NCBI GenBank assembly: GCA_002816705.1 | Contig: MUCK01000052.1 | Location: 1-45,209 of the forward strand | DNA length: 45,209 nt | Source: SAR202 cluster bacterium Casp-Chloro-G4 | Lineage (GTDB): Bacteria; Chloroflexota; Dehalococcoidia; Lucifugimonadales; JADFKI01 | Direction of reading: 5' to 3' | Shown here: positions 15,898-26,025 of the stretch, piece by piece | Position numbering within the stretch: the first letter of the stretch is position 1 | Layout of the letters: every line of letters begins with the position of its first letter | Translations under genes and position numbers: made by a program | The notes under the pieces: generated by a model | Database searches by the model: none | Told to the model about the DNA's origin: nothing | Seen by the model: only the letters and a program-made list of their open reading frames with translations

Positions 15898-18582
15898 CTA
15901 TACCTGATTCATTATAACATCCCGGGACTTGGAGCCGTCACTGGGGCCTACCACGGATTTTTCTTCCAATTCGTCCATTAGCCTCGCAGCTCGCGGATAT
16001 CCGATACGCAACCTCCGCTGGAGCAGAGACGTTGAAAGCTTGTTGTGCGCATGAGCCAACTCAACGGCCTTACCGAACATTTCGTCCGCGTAGGAGTCTT
16101 TTCCATCACTGGTATCTCCGTCAGAGCCGTCCTCGCTTTTCACGGGACGCAAGAATATCTGGGGTGTCCATCCCCTGGGTGTGGACTGCCAGAATTTGAC
16201 CAGGTTCTCTATCTCTGCGTCGGATACGTAAGCTCCCTGTATCCTCTGGGGCCTGGAGGCGTCACGAGGCAGGTACAACATGTCGCCCTTGCCTATGAGC
16301 TTCTCAGCTCCTGTTGCGTCCAAGATCGTCCGAGAGTCGATGGACGACGTAACCCCGAAGCTCACACGGCTGGGGAAATTAGCCTTTATGAGGCCTGTAA
16401 CGACGTCCACTGAAGGTCTCTGCGTGGCCAAGATCAGGTGAATGCCGGTAGCCCGACCCAGTTGCGCCAGACGACACAGAGCCTGCTCCACGTCAAAGGC
16501 TGCGGTCATCATCAGGTCCGCAAGCTCGTCCACAACCACCATAAGGAACGGCATCTGGTCTTCAGGTACCCGCTTGTTGTACACCTCGATATTCCTGACG
16601 CTAACCTCTTCCATGCGGCGATAGCGGTCCATCATTTCACTGATGACACCCTTGAGCATGCCGACCACTTCGTCGGAATTGACCACCACCGGCGCGAGCA
16701 GGTGAGGTATGCCGTTATAAGGCGTCAGTTCCACGCGTTTGGGATCTATAAGAAGCATGCGCATTTCCGCTGGGCTTTTCTCCATTAGCAGACATGTCAA
16801 AATGGAGTTCAGGCAGACGCTCTTACCGCTACCCGTTGCGCCAGCAATCAGCAAGTGGGGCATCTTGGCCAGGTCAATTACGACGGTTTCGCCGCCGCTG
16901 CCCTTGCCGAATGCTACTGGCAGATCACCGGAACGCTTTAGGCTCTGATATTCCTCGGTATTCATAACGCCGAGGAGGGTTACGGGACTGGGATTTGCGT
17001 TAGGTATCTCTATGCCAATCTGTGCCTTGCCCATCACAGGAGTCTCTATGCGCAGGCTGGGCGTCTTCAAGGCCAGGGACAGGTCCTTCTCTCTAGAAAG
17101 GATGCTGTCGACCTTGACGCGGGTCTTCTGCTCCATGCGTGTCACGATCTGCTTGCCACGCTCGTCCAGAACAGGCAGGCCATTTTCGTCAACCTTCTTG
17201 ACCAGCTTGTCGCGCCTGACCCAGCCAGGTATAAATCCGTACATCGTAACTGTAGGCCCGGGCCTTATCTGACCGACCTCAACCTCGATGTCGTAGTCGC
17301 CAAGCGTCTTCTTAATGATCTGTGCGGTCTCTAATATCTGGCTCTCAGATATTCCTTGCCCAGGCAGGTCCTTGAGGATACTGATTGGAGGTTTAGACCA
17401 CTTCTCCTTGCGTTTTCCCAGGAGCGAAATTGTTTTCACAATGTGGCCGTTGGAACCGCTGCTTTCGTTGATGGGAATAACGATATTCTCAGGCTCGACG
17501 ACAGGCTGTGGGGCAGGAGTAGAGTCCGATCCCCAAAAGCGGTTGAACTTGTTCCTTAAACCCGAGGTGCCTTCGTCGTCCACAGAATCTTCTGGCTCCA
17601 GGCCGTCAGAGCGTTCAAATTCAATTACGTCGTCCAAAGCCGATGGCGACGCCTGGTCGAAAATACTTACGGGCTCTGCCACATCTGCCCAGGCGTTATT
17701 AATTCCATCGCTGCCGTGGCGTTCGAATGCCGAATTCAGCTCACCATTTATGTCACTGGAAATGTCTTCTTCATCCTCGTATTCGTCACCAAGAAACGAA
17801 GCGGAGGGAAGAGTGGAAATAATCGATCCGGTGAATGCTGACGCAGGTTCGGGCATATGCGTGCCACCGTTCTGCGCGGAGATATCAAGTTCATCCAAGG
17901 AACGCAGCTTTGCGTAAGAGGAGTAGGCATCAGAGCCGTTAGAGGTCGTTTCAAGAACCGGCTCTGCCATTTCTGTTGGGAGATTTTTCTTACGATATAT
18001 TTTGCCTATGCCCCGAGCGGCAAGGACCAACGAAATATACGCGTAGACCAGTATCTTGCCCAGGGCCATCACGGCAAAAGCGGCGAATACCGGGGACGCA
18101 AGAGCCACTATTGCGGCTCCAATGCCAACCATTCTAAGGACGGCTTGCCATTCCACGGGGCCTGCAATCAGGTCTCCGGTCTCTCCTCCCAGGTTCACAT
18201 AGCCGTTCAGGGTGAAGGAGTGCAACAGCCAATCATAAGTCTGGAAAAACGAAAGTACGCCGAGGGTGAGTGCAACGAGACCTATGGAGGCGACCCACAG
18301 CCGATAGTGCTTGAAAAGACGAGGTCTGAGGGCCAGAACGCCGACGAAGGCCACTAGCCATAACGCCACTGGAATGACACCCACACCCAAGTAAAAGAGG
18401 ACCTCGTTTTGTCCAGTGAAGTAAAGCTGGGCCAGATAATCGCGGAACCAGTAGATGGCCACGCCAATTGCCACAACAGGAATTGCCAGAAGCTCGTGCC
18501 ATGTCAGCCGCGATGTAATCGCCGCCATTGGGGACTTGCCGGACTGTTGGGACAGAGTAGTGTCTGCGCTGCTCTTGGCCAT
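15898..18582 (-). CDS. ftsK: FtsK/SpoIIIE DNA translocase
   Basis: This 894-residue membrane-tethered motor pumps chromosome DNA through the closing septum. The N-terminal 190 residues contain about four membrane segments (WHELLAIPVVAIGVAIYWF onward). A low-complexity acidic linker follows, then the alpha/beta motor with the FtsK signature. Walker A GATGSGKS is near residue 580 and Walker B MVVVDELADLM near 690, with LATQRPSVDVVTGLIKANFP after it. A C-terminal gamma winged helix (SLLQRRLRIGYPRAARLMDE) would read the polar orienting sequences. The start at 18582 is preferred because GAGGTAAGG lies directly upstream; a longer frame to 18633 has no such site. It is followed by accDA after 43 bases, so the two may be cotranscribed. 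Confidence 0.94.
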   Translation of the reverse strand: MAKSSADTTLSQQSGKSPMAAITSRLTWHELLAIPVVAIGVAIYWFRDYLAQLYFTGQNEVLFYLGVGVIPVALWLVAFVGVLALRPRLFKHYRLWVASIGLVALTLGVLSFFQTYDWLLHSFTLNGYVNLGGETGDLIAGPVEWQAVLRMVGIGAAIVALASPVFAAFAVMALGKILVYAYISLVLAARGIGKIYRKKNLPTEMAEPVLETTSNGSDAYSSYAKLRSLDELDISAQNGGTHMPEPASAFTGSIISTLPSASFLGDEYEDEEDISSDINGELNSAFERHGSDGINNAWADVAEPVSIFDQASPSALDDVIEFERSDGLEPEDSVDDEGTSGLRNKFNRFWGSDSTPAPQPVVEPENIVIPINESSGSNGHIVKTISLLGKRKEKWSKPPISILKDLPGQGISESQILETAQIIKKTLGDYDIEVEVGQIRPGPTVTMYGFIPGWVRRDKLVKKVDENGLPVLDERGKQIVTRMEQKTRVKVDSILSREKDLSLALKTPSLRIETPVMGKAQIGIEIPNANPSPVTLLGVMNTEEYQSLKRSGDLPVAFGKGSGGETVVIDLAKMPHLLIAGATGSGKSVCLNSILTCLLMEKSPAEMRMLLIDPKRVELTPYNGIPHLLAPVVVNSDEVVGMLKGVISEMMDRYRRMEEVSVRNIEVYNKRVPEDQMPFLMVVVDELADLMMTAAFDVEQALCRLAQLGRATGIHLILATQRPSVDVVTGLIKANFPSRVSFGVTSSIDSRTILDATGAEKLIGKGDMLYLPRDASRPQRIQGAYVSDAEIENLVKFWQSTPRGWTPQIFLRPVKSEDGSDGDTSDGKDSYADEMFGKAVELAHAHNKLSTSLLQRRLRIGYPRAARLMDELEEKSVVGPSDGSKSRDVIMNQV

Positions 18583-18742
18583 TCGCCTTACCTCGTGTGG
18601 TGTGTTTGCTACCAATGGAAAATATGGTTCCATCTGTATTATGCGGTAGCAAGCATTACCAGGGTGTTACGGAAGATCACCTGAGGCACGCATACCATAA
18701 ATTGTCCCGTAGAAAGGAAATGGCGCGGAGGGTATCTGCTAA

Positions 18743-20401
18743 TTACACCTGGTCGATGATAGTCAGCACTGTGGGGCGCCTTCGGGTCTCTTTAAACAGG
18801 AACCTGGAAATGGAATCCGTGACCTTGGCTTTCAACTCTTCCAACTCTAGGCCCCCTGCACCGCCCTCCTCTAGGTTTGTTGTGACCATTTTTGACGTTC
18901 TTTCAAAAAGGTCTTGGCTTTCGTCCAATTCCGCAAAGCCAGACGACACGACCTCAGGAGGAGAAAACGCCTTGCCTGTGCTCTCGCTGAGGACCACAGA
19001 CACCACGACTACCCCATCCTTGGCCAGCCGCCGCCGCTCGGAGATTATGTTGCTGTGCATATCCAAAAGGTACCGGCCATCGACGAAAATGTGTCCAGCC
19101 TGGACCTTGTCAACGACATGCCCTTCTTTCGCCGTTAGCTCCAGCACATCGCCATCATCCAGGACAAACGTGTTTTCCTCTGGGATGCCCATGGACTGAC
19201 CCAATTTTGCGTGGCTTATGAGGTGCCTGTGTTCGCCGTGAACCGGCACCAGATACTGGGGGTTCACCAGGCTGAGCATCATCTTCAGCTCCTCCTGGCT
19301 TGCATGGCCGTGGACGTGTACCGTCGCTATGCGGCTGTACAGAACGTTGGCCCCTTTCCGGAACAGGTTGTCGATGGTTTTAGCCACCACCAACTCATTT
19401 CCGGGAATGGGAGATGCGGAGATTATGACGGTATCACCGGGAACGACCTCGACATCCTGATGCTGGCCGTTAGAGATCCGCACCAACGCAGAGGTGGGTT
19501 CGCCCTGGCTGCCCGTGGCCATAATGATGACCTTATTGTGGGGAAGCTGCCGGGCATCCTTCATGGCGACTATGGTTCCCGAAGGAGCCGTCAGGTAGCC
19601 CATGTTAAGGGCCATGTTGACGTTGTTGCTCATACTGCGACCAACGACGGTTACCTTACGGTCGTACTTGATCGCCGCATCTATGACGTGCTGCACCCTG
19701 GAAATAAGGGAGGCGAAGGTAGCAACCATCACCCTGCCCTTGGCCTCGCGTATGGCACTGTCCAGCGCCTCGCCTACGATCTTCTCAGATTCCGTGTAGC
19801 CCTTCACTTCGGCATAAGTGGAGTCAGAGCATAGGAGCAGTACACCGTCTGCGGTGATTTGAGCCAGCGAGGCGAAGTCGGTTGCATGGCCATCAGCGGG
19901 CGTATGGTCGATCTTGAAGTCGCCGGTGTGGACCACGATGCCCAGTGGAGTGGTGATAGCTATCCCCATGGCATCTGGTATCGAATGACACACGCGGAAG
20001 AACTCCACGCGGAATTTGCCAACCTTGAAAGGCGCATAAGGCTCCACGACGTTCAAACGCGCGTCCTTGAGGGCGCCGCGTTCTCGAAGCTTCACGCTAA
20101 TCAAGCCGTGGGTCAGACGCGAGGCGTACACCGGCACGTCCAACTCTTTCAGCACATAGGGCAGCGCGCCAATGTGGTCCTCGTGCCCGTGGGTAATGAG
20201 GATAGCGCGTATCTTATCCTTGTTTTCGATGAGGTACGTGATATCCGGTATGGCGAAGTCCACGCCAGGCATATCGCCTTCCGCGAATAGTACGCCCGCG
20301 TCAACTACAACTATGTCGTCCTCGTACTCGAAGACCATCATGTTTTGGCCTATTTCACCGAGGCCGCCCAGTGGGATAACCCTAAGAGGGGAATCTGGCA
20401 T
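18743..20401 (-). CDS. rnj: Ribonuclease J
   Basis: This 552-residue beta-CASP metallo-beta-lactamase RNase has 5'-to-3' exonuclease and endonuclease activity in mRNA turnover and rRNA maturation. The N-terminal half contains the zinc motif HGHEDH at residues 71-76 and VVHTGDFKIDHTP. The beta-CASP region has TGSQGEPTSALVRIS, followed by PVHGEHRHLISH and a C-terminal domain. The overall order (PLGGLGEIGQNM at the start) is diagnostic. It sits between a uracil-DNA glycosylase and ftsK on the minus strand; rnj-ftsK neighbourhoods are common in bacteria. The ATG is preceded by a weak AGGTAAG/GAGAAC region. Confidence 0.95.
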   Translation of the reverse strand: MPDSPLRVIPLGGLGEIGQNMMVFEYEDDIVVVDAGVLFAEGDMPGVDFAIPDITYLIENKDKIRAILITHGHEDHIGALPYVLKELDVPVYASRLTHGLISVKLRERGALKDARLNVVEPYAPFKVGKFRVEFFRVCHSIPDAMGIAITTPLGIVVHTGDFKIDHTPADGHATDFASLAQITADGVLLLCSDSTYAEVKGYTESEKIVGEALDSAIREAKGRVMVATFASLISRVQHVIDAAIKYDRKVTVVGRSMSNNVNMALNMGYLTAPSGTIVAMKDARQLPHNKVIIMATGSQGEPTSALVRISNGQHQDVEVVPGDTVIISASPIPGNELVVAKTIDNLFRKGANVLYSRIATVHVHGHASQEELKMMLSLVNPQYLVPVHGEHRHLISHAKLGQSMGIPEENTFVLDDGDVLELTAKEGHVVDKVQAGHIFVDGRYLLDMHSNIISERRRLAKDGVVVVSVVLSESTGKAFSPPEVVSSGFAELDESQDLFERTSKMVTTNLEEGGAGGLELEELKAKVTDSISRFLFKETRRRPTVLTIIDQV

Positions 20402-20569
20402 ATTTAAAGGTTCTCAATCTTACCTAAATAGGTGCTAAAAATCAGCGCTAACTTCACTGTTTCGTAAGCTAAAATTATACTCGATTTCCCCCAGCCACGT
20501 AACAGAAATGCAGTCACATTTGGCTCAAGAAAACGGGTACCAAGCTATCACCATCCCACGAAAGACAGG

Positions 20570-21193
20570 CTAGAACATAGTCACCTGCTCGGATTTGGTA
20601 GGTTCCACGGCCGATGCTGACCCAGCACTTACCACATCCGGCTGAACAACCTGCCCTATAAGCTCCGTTAGCTGGCCGAAGTCGTGCTCTAGCACAGGCC
20701 GCAGCTTGGGGTTGTACAGAGAAGCCGCTGGATGGTACATAGGGTACACAGTCAAGTCCTTCCAACGTCTCGGCTTCCCTCGTGCATTCGTTATCGATTC
20801 ACCTGGAAAGAATTTGCCGAAAGAGAACCTGCCCAGCGTGACGATGACTTTGGGCTTAATCAACGCTATCTGGGCGTCCATAAAGCCAGAGCACGCGCTC
20901 AACTCGTCAGCCATGGGGTCCCGGTTGTCCGGGGGCCTGCACTTGACCATGTTGGTGATGTAGACGTCTTCCCTGCTAAGACCTATGCCCTCCAGCAGTC
21001 CTGTCAGCACGCTGCCGGCCCGACCAATGAAGGGCTTGCCATCTCTGTCTTCGTTAGAGCCCGGGCCTTCACCAATGAACATGATGTCAGCGGTTGGCGA
21101 ACCTTCACCAGGCACCGCCTGAATCCTTCCCTTCGAAAGCACGCACTGGGTACAGGATTTTATTTGTTGAAACAGCTTTTCATATTCAGACAT
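20570..21193 (-). CDS. Type-4 uracil-DNA glycosylase with 4Fe-4S cluster
   Basis: This 207-residue DNA-repair enzyme excises uracil from DNA. It has the four cysteines of the family-4 iron-sulfur cluster: C14 and C17 in KSCTQC, C85 in VKCRPP and C101 in LSACSGF. Active-site motif 1 is [17 protein letters not shown] at residues 41-57, and motif 2 is [13 protein letters not shown]. Family-4 enzymes are usual in thermophiles, archaea and many Gram-positive-like phyla. It is the first gene of the minus-strand block and lies back to back with aroE, so the 200-base gap at 21194-21396 should hold divergent promoters. Confidence 0.92.
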   Translation of the reverse strand: MSEYEKLFQQIKSCTQCVLSKGRIQAVPGEGSPTADIMFIGEGPGSNEDRDGKPFIGRAGSVLTGLLEGIGLSREDVYITNMVKCRPPDNRDPMADELSACSGFMDAQIALIKPKVIVTLGRFSFGKFFPGESITNARGKPRRWKDLTVYPMYHPAASLYNPKLRPVLEHDFGQLTELIGQVVQPDVVSAGSASAVEPTKSEQVTMF

Positions 21194-21396
21194 GTTTTAC
21201 TTCCCTGTATCTCAGACTCATTTCCTCGGGCGTCTCGCCCTGCATCTTATTTAAGACGTCTTTCAAGATTCAATACCATTCCTATGGATTTAAGATGACT
21301 TGTGCTTCCCGTCATGCCTCTCGGCCGTTTAGGCAAAACTATTTGTGTGGGTATGAACGCCTTGATATACTGACAGCGGAGGCACAGGCAGCATAT

Positions 21397-22257
21397 ATGA
21401 CCAGGCTTGTCGGCATATTCGGATACCCCCTATCCCACTCGTTATCGCCCGCTATACAGCAGGCCGCCTTCGATTACCACAACATCGATGCAGTCTACAG
21501 TCCTTGGCAAACGCCGCCCGATGCCCTTGCATCCGAAATCGCAAAGCTACGGGGAGACCAGTACCTTGGGGCCAACGTCACCATCCCGCACAAAGAACAG
21601 GTGATGCGACACTTGGACCGCATCGATCAGATGGCCACTGACATCGGAGCCGTCAACACCATCGTCAAGGAAGGCAGCGAGTTGGTCGGTTACAACACCG
21701 ACGCCTACGGCTTTATCAGGTCGCTCAAAGAAGGCAGCGGCCTGGAGCCCATGGGCAAACGAGCGCTGCTCCTTGGAGCCGGTGGTGCAGCTCGCGCGGC
21801 GGCCTACGCGCTGGCCCAAGAACGGGTGATCTGCCTCACAATTGCCAACCGCACGCTTTCCCGAGCCGAATCGTTGGCAGGCGAAATCAGAAAAATTCTT
21901 CCTGAGGTTAGAGCCATTGCCACAGGCGGACCCGACTTGCAAGAGGCCTCCCGTGAGGCCGATCTGATAGTCAATTCGACATCTATGGGCATGTGGTACG
22001 GGGAAGGCGAGGGCCAGACCATGCTGACCGCAGACTCAATTCTATTGACTGCTGTTGTGTACGACATGGTGTACAACCCACCGGAGACACCGCTTATGGT
22101 CGAGGCCCGTCATGCAGGCGCAACAGTTGTGGGCGGGCTGTCCATGCTGATCCACCAGGGCGCCGCTGCCTTCCAGCGATGGACTGGCAAAGAGGCGCCG
22201 ATCACGTTGATGATGGAAGCGGGCGAGGAAGCGCTGTCCCAGATGGTAAGCGGTTAG
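21397..22257 (+). CDS. aroE: Shikimate dehydrogenase
   Basis: This 286-residue enzyme reduces 3-dehydroshikimate to shikimate with NADPH in the chorismate pathway. Signatures are IFGYPLSHSLSP at residues 7-18 (substrate-binding serines), NVTIPHKE with catalytic K66, NTDAYGF with D102, and the dinucleotide motif GAGGAARA. The start at 21397 gives the family's standard N-terminus. The frame is open far upstream, but that part overlaps the divergent glycosylase gene. GGAGG lies about 14 bases before the ATG, which is long, with a closer AGG. The stop codon abuts the TTG of aroKB, so the two are probably coupled. Confidence 0.94.
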   Translation: MTRLVGIFGYPLSHSLSPAIQQAAFDYHNIDAVYSPWQTPPDALASEIAKLRGDQYLGANVTIPHKEQVMRHLDRIDQMATDIGAVNTIVKEGSELVGYNTDAYGFIRSLKEGSGLEPMGKRALLLGAGGAARAAAYALAQERVICLTIANRTLSRAESLAGEIRKILPEVRAIATGGPDLQEASREADLIVNSTSMGMWYGEGEGQTMLTADSILLTAVVYDMVYNPPETPLMVEARHAGATVVGGLSMLIHQGAAAFQRWTGKEAPITLMMEAGEEALSQMVSG

Positions 22258-23922
22258 TTGACTACACAGGCGAAATCCAACATCTACGTCACCGGCTTTT
22301 CCGGCACCGGCAAGACAACTGTGAGCATGGAGTTGGCCCGTCTCTTGAACAGGCGCTACGTCGACCTGGATGACGAGATTACGAACGCTGCTGGCAAAGC
22401 CATCCAAGAAATCTTTGCGGACGAAGGCGAGGCCCGGTTTCGAGAAATTGAGAGCCAGGCTCTTAGAAATATAAGTTTGGCTGGCGATCAGGTCGTGTCA
22501 ACGGGCGGCGGCATTGTGACCGACTCCGACAATAGATCTATCATGGATTCCACTGGATTCGTCGTATGCCTGGAAGCCTCGCCGGAAACCATATACAGTC
22601 GCCTGGAGGCACAGCGTCCGGACGAGCCAGGTGTAGCGCGCCCTATGCTCGACTCCGAAGATCCCCTGGAACGCATCCGCTCGTTGAAAAGCCAGCGTCA
22701 GGTGCACTATACTACCGCCCACTGCACTGTAGACACCGACGGCCTTACACCGGTTCAGGTGGCAGAGAAAATAGTAGTGGCGTGGAATATGCGAAACAGT
22801 CAGCCTAATGCAAACAAAGATGCCCAAGACTCGGATTTGGCCTCCATCGTTAGGACATCTCAGGGCGACTACCCCATCTGGGTGGGATGGGGAATTCTCG
22901 ACGAGTTAGGCGAGCGTATCCAGCGCACTCTCTCGCCCGGAACCGCGTACATCATCTCGGACGAACACGTGTCGCGACACGCTAGACGCGCGCAGCTTGC
23001 CATGGAAGCTGTAGGAATCCCGACCCACATATTCATGATGCCTCCCGGAGAACAGCACAAGACCCTGGAAACGGTGCAGCATGTTTACGCCTGGTTGGCA
23101 GACCGAAAAGCAGAGCGCGGGCACTTGATCGTTGCCGTGGGGGGCGGGGTCGTAGGCGACCTGGCGGGACTGGTTGCGGCCACATATTTACGAGGCATGC
23201 CTTTTGCCCAGGTACCAACAAGCCTACTGGCCATGATGGACGCTGCCATAGGGGGCAAGGTCGCAGTAGACCTACCACAGGGCAAAAACCTGGTTGGCGC
23301 CTTCTACCAGCCGAAGTTCGTTCTTTCGGATGTGAGCACCCTACAAACGCTGCCGAAGCGGGAGCTAACGTCAGGTTGGGCCGAGGCAATCAAGCACGGG
23401 CTTATTCTAGATCCGGAACTGCTGGACTCGTTCGAGCGCGACCGAGAAGACATACTTTCCTTACAGCCGGACGTGGCCACGGACATCATCCGACGCAGCG
23501 TAGCTATAAAGGCAAATATCGTCTCGCAGGACGAGCGCGAGACCCTGGGCATTCGAATACTGCTCAACTACGGCCACACTCTGGGTCACGCCATCGAGGC
23601 TGCCAGCGGATACGGCAACTTCCTACATGGCGAGGCCGTCAGCATCGGAATGATGGGATCAGCGTACATCGGCAACGCAATGGGTATGATGAGCGACGAC
23701 GAGGTGGAGCGTCAACGTGCTGTGCTGGAGAGCTATGGCCTTCCACTAACCTGCGGCGAGATCAATATTGAGGCCATCAATAATGCCATGCTGTCTGATA
23801 AGAAAACGGCTGGGCGGGCCATCCGATGGGTCCTGCTGGACGGCATAGGAAACGCAACCACCCGAAACGATATACCCGCCGAAAAAGTTCAGGAGATCAT
23901 TAGAAAGCTCACGGCAGACTAG
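22258..23922 (+). CDS. aroKB: Shikimate kinase - 3-dehydroquinate synthase fusion
   Basis: This 554-residue fusion catalyses two non-consecutive steps of the shikimate pathway. Residues 1-170 are shikimate kinase: P-loop GFSGTGKTT (13-21), YVDLDDEI (34-41) and STGGGIV. Residues from about 185 are 3-dehydroquinate synthase: the NAD-binding VAVGGGVVGDLAGLVAATYL, then MDAAIGGKVAVDLPQGKN, and zinc ligands in LNYGHTLGHAIE and HGEAVSIGM. The start is TTG, directly after the aroE stop, with GGTAAG upstream. No linker oddity or frameshift is visible, so the fusion looks genuine. AroE catalyses the step between 3-dehydroquinate dehydratase and AroK, giving a compact aromatic block. Confidence 0.95.
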   Translation: MTTQAKSNIYVTGFSGTGKTTVSMELARLLNRRYVDLDDEITNAAGKAIQEIFADEGEARFREIESQALRNISLAGDQVVSTGGGIVTDSDNRSIMDSTGFVVCLEASPETIYSRLEAQRPDEPGVARPMLDSEDPLERIRSLKSQRQVHYTTAHCTVDTDGLTPVQVAEKIVVAWNMRNSQPNANKDAQDSDLASIVRTSQGDYPIWVGWGILDELGERIQRTLSPGTAYIISDEHVSRHARRAQLAMEAVGIPTHIFMMPPGEQHKTLETVQHVYAWLADRKAERGHLIVAVGGGVVGDLAGLVAATYLRGMPFAQVPTSLLAMMDAAIGGKVAVDLPQGKNLVGAFYQPKFVLSDVSTLQTLPKRELTSGWAEAIKHGLILDPELLDSFERDREDILSLQPDVATDIIRRSVAIKANIVSQDERETLGIRILLNYGHTLGHAIEAASGYGNFLHGEAVSIGMMGSAYIGNAMGMMSDDEVERQRAVLESYGLPLTCGEINIEAINNAMLSDKKTAGRAIRWVLLDGIGNATTRNDIPAEKVQEIIRKLTAD

Positions 23923-24780
23923 ATGTTTGAAATTCAGTGGCTGTGGCTCATTCTAATGGGCCTGGGCACAGGGATTTACGGCGTGCTTGTTGGGGCCGGT
24001 GGTGGCTTTATTCTGGCTCCACTTCTTTTGATATTCTTCCACAAGGATCCCGCAATGGTGGCCGGTACGGTTCTGGCACTGGTGGCCGTTAACAGTATCT
24101 CCGGCGCAATTACGTTCGGGCGCATGGGTATCGTCGATAAGCGCAGTGCATACCTTTTCGCGGCGGCGGCCATTCCAGGATCTGTAATAGCCCCGTTCAT
24201 ACTGAAGGCCTTGGTTAAGGGTTCACCAGGCCTCTTCCATATTCTATTCGGGGTTATACTTTTACTCCTGGCCATTCGAATCCTAACCAAGCAAAAAAGC
24301 GATGCGGCGGAGCAGCAACCCCAAAGTGCGCCCGTGACATTGCCTGACACAAAGTTGGTTCGCAGTCGCACCATAATTTCAAAACGTGGTCAGACCTACA
24401 AATATCGATTTAATGAGGGGTCGGCCACTGCGATAAATTTCGTGCTCGGCTTCATATCCAGCTTCTTTGGTATTGGCGGAGGGTTCCTTCGCACCCCGAT
24501 ACTAATTTACGGCTTTGGCTTCCCGGTCCAGGTGGCAGTGGCGACATCGATATTCACATTGGCGTTCCCTGCCACGGCCGGAGCGCTGACCCATGCATGG
24601 CTGGGTCATGTCGATTTTTTCCCCACCTTCGTCCTTGCCGGCGCGGGCCTCATAGTCGGCGGTCAGATTGGCGCCAAGCTAACGGGCGTGGTTAAAGATC
24701 AATGGATAATGCGACTGCTTTTGCTAGTGGTATTCATACTGGGCATAAGTCTGATGATTCAGGGCTTCACAGGATTGTAA
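23923..24780 (+). CDS. TauE/SafE (TSUP) family membrane transporter
   Basis: This 285-residue integral membrane protein has two repeats of about four membrane segments. Each repeat opens with the family glycine motif: GVLVGAGGGFILAPLLL near residue 20 and SSFFGIGGGFLRTPILI near residue 184. A cytoplasmic loop rich in charged residues lies between them (about 125-160). Members export or import sulfite, sulfoacetate, taurine-derived sulfonates or other anions; the substrate cannot be assigned. The ATG follows the aroKB stop with no gap, and the stop overlaps the tgt start, so it is embedded in a five-function operon, perhaps only for expression reasons. Confidence 0.9.
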   Translation: MFEIQWLWLILMGLGTGIYGVLVGAGGGFILAPLLLIFFHKDPAMVAGTVLALVAVNSISGAITFGRMGIVDKRSAYLFAAAAIPGSVIAPFILKALVKGSPGLFHILFGVILLLLAIRILTKQKSDAAEQQPQSAPVTLPDTKLVRSRTIISKRGQTYKYRFNEGSATAINFVLGFISSFFGIGGGFLRTPILIYGFGFPVQVAVATSIFTLAFPATAGALTHAWLGHVDFFPTFVLAGAGLIVGGQIGAKLTGVVKDQWIMRLLLLVVFILGISLMIQGFTGL

Positions 24781-25955
24781 TGTCAGCTTTCACACTTGGC
24801 AAAACCGACGGTGACGCCCGCGCAGGCACTTTGCACACGCCGCACGGCGACGTTCCTACTCCCGCCTTCATGCCAGTGGCGACGCAAGGCTCTGTCAAGG
24901 CACTGGACCCTGATGATCTGAAGAAAGTCGGCGCCAGAATAGTGCTGTCCAACACCTACCATATGTACCTCAGGCCGGGTGTCGAGATAGTGCGCTCACT
25001 GGGTGGGCTGCATGGGTTTATGCAGTGGGACGGCCCAATGCTAACCGACAGCGGCGGGTTCCAGGGCTTCAGCCTGGCACATCTTCGCAAGATCACCGAA
25101 GACGCCATCATATTCAAATCCCACATCGACGGAAGCACGCACTACTTCAGCCCTGCCGCAGCGACGCAACACCAGGAGGGCCTGGGCGCTGACATCATCA
25201 TGCCTTTAGATATCTGCGTGCCCGCAGACAGCGACCGCGCCACCGCTGATGCGGCTGTCGAAAAGACCAACCGCTGGGTGATGCTGTGCCGCGAAGCCCA
25301 CACGCGACAGGACCAGCACCTTTTCGGAATCGTGCAGGGTGGGCTATTCCCCGACCTTCGCAAGAAGTCGGCAGACTTCCTTACTTCGTTAGGCTTTCCG
25401 GGTTACGCGGTGGGCGGACTTAGTGTTGGAGAGTCCAAGCATGACATGTACGAAGCCGTCGGATTCACAACGCCTTTGTTGCCAAAGGATTCGCCACGTT
25501 ACCTCATGGGCGTGGGCTCTCCGGAGGACCTGGTGGAGTGCGTGGCTCGCGGCATAGATATGTTCGACTGCGTGCTGCCGACAAGAATTGCCCGTAACGG
25601 CGCCCTGTTCGTGAAAAGCGGCCGGGTGAACATCGACAACGCACGTTTCAGGTCAATGGACGCCCCGGTTGAAGAGGGCTGCGATTGCTACACCTGCCGC
25701 ACCTTCTCCGCCGCCTACGTGCACCACCTGTTCAGGACCAAGGAGCTGCTGGCTTTCCGGCTAGCCACTATCCATAACCTTCGCTTCATACTGAGGCTAA
25801 TGGAGGAGATGAGGGAGGCCATTCTGCAGGGGACATTCGCGGAGTACCACAATGCTTTCAACGAGCGTTTCACGGCACCGGACGAGGCTACGCGGAGGGA
25901 ACAAAAGCGGAAGTGGTTGGATGCGCTGGCCAAGTCAAAATCGACTTCAGGATAA
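24780..25955 (+). CDS. tgt: Queuine tRNA-ribosyltransferase (bacterial TGT)
   Basis: This 391-residue enzyme replaces guanine 34 with preQ1 in tRNAs that read NAU/NAC codons. The active-site general base Asp is D90 in MLTDSGGFQ. The nucleophile Asp is D263 in MFDCVLPTRIARNG. The zinc site is C301, C303 and C306 in GCDCYTCRTF, plus a His near residue 332. The start at 24780 overlaps the previous stop as TAATG and gives the standard N-terminus. No queA or preQ1 synthesis gene lies nearby. A hairpin shared with the convergent moaD-like gene ends the operon. Confidence 0.96.
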   Translation: MSAFTLGKTDGDARAGTLHTPHGDVPTPAFMPVATQGSVKALDPDDLKKVGARIVLSNTYHMYLRPGVEIVRSLGGLHGFMQWDGPMLTDSGGFQGFSLAHLRKITEDAIIFKSHIDGSTHYFSPAAATQHQEGLGADIIMPLDICVPADSDRATADAAVEKTNRWVMLCREAHTRQDQHLFGIVQGGLFPDLRKKSADFLTSLGFPGYAVGGLSVGESKHDMYEAVGFTTPLLPKDSPRYLMGVGSPEDLVECVARGIDMFDCVLPTRIARNGALFVKSGRVNIDNARFRSMDAPVEEGCDCYTCRTFSAAYVHHLFRTKELLAFRLATIHNLRFILRLMEEMREAILQGTFAEYHNAFNERFTAPDEATRREQKRKWLDALAKSKSTSG

Positions 25956-25962
25956 AACAAAT

Positions 25963-26002
25963 GAAGAGGGCACAACCAGCCACGGCGGGTCATACCCTCT
26001 TC
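25963..26002. terminator. Hairpin between convergent tgt and moaD-like genes
   Basis: An 8-bp stem (gaagaggg 25963-25970 with ccctcttc 25995-26002) closes a 24-base loop and lies between two converging stop codons. On the minus strand it is followed by a T-rich stretch (atttgtttta), so it serves that direction best. Confidence 0.5.
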
Positions 26003-26025
26003 TAGAAAACTGAATGGCTATTAGG

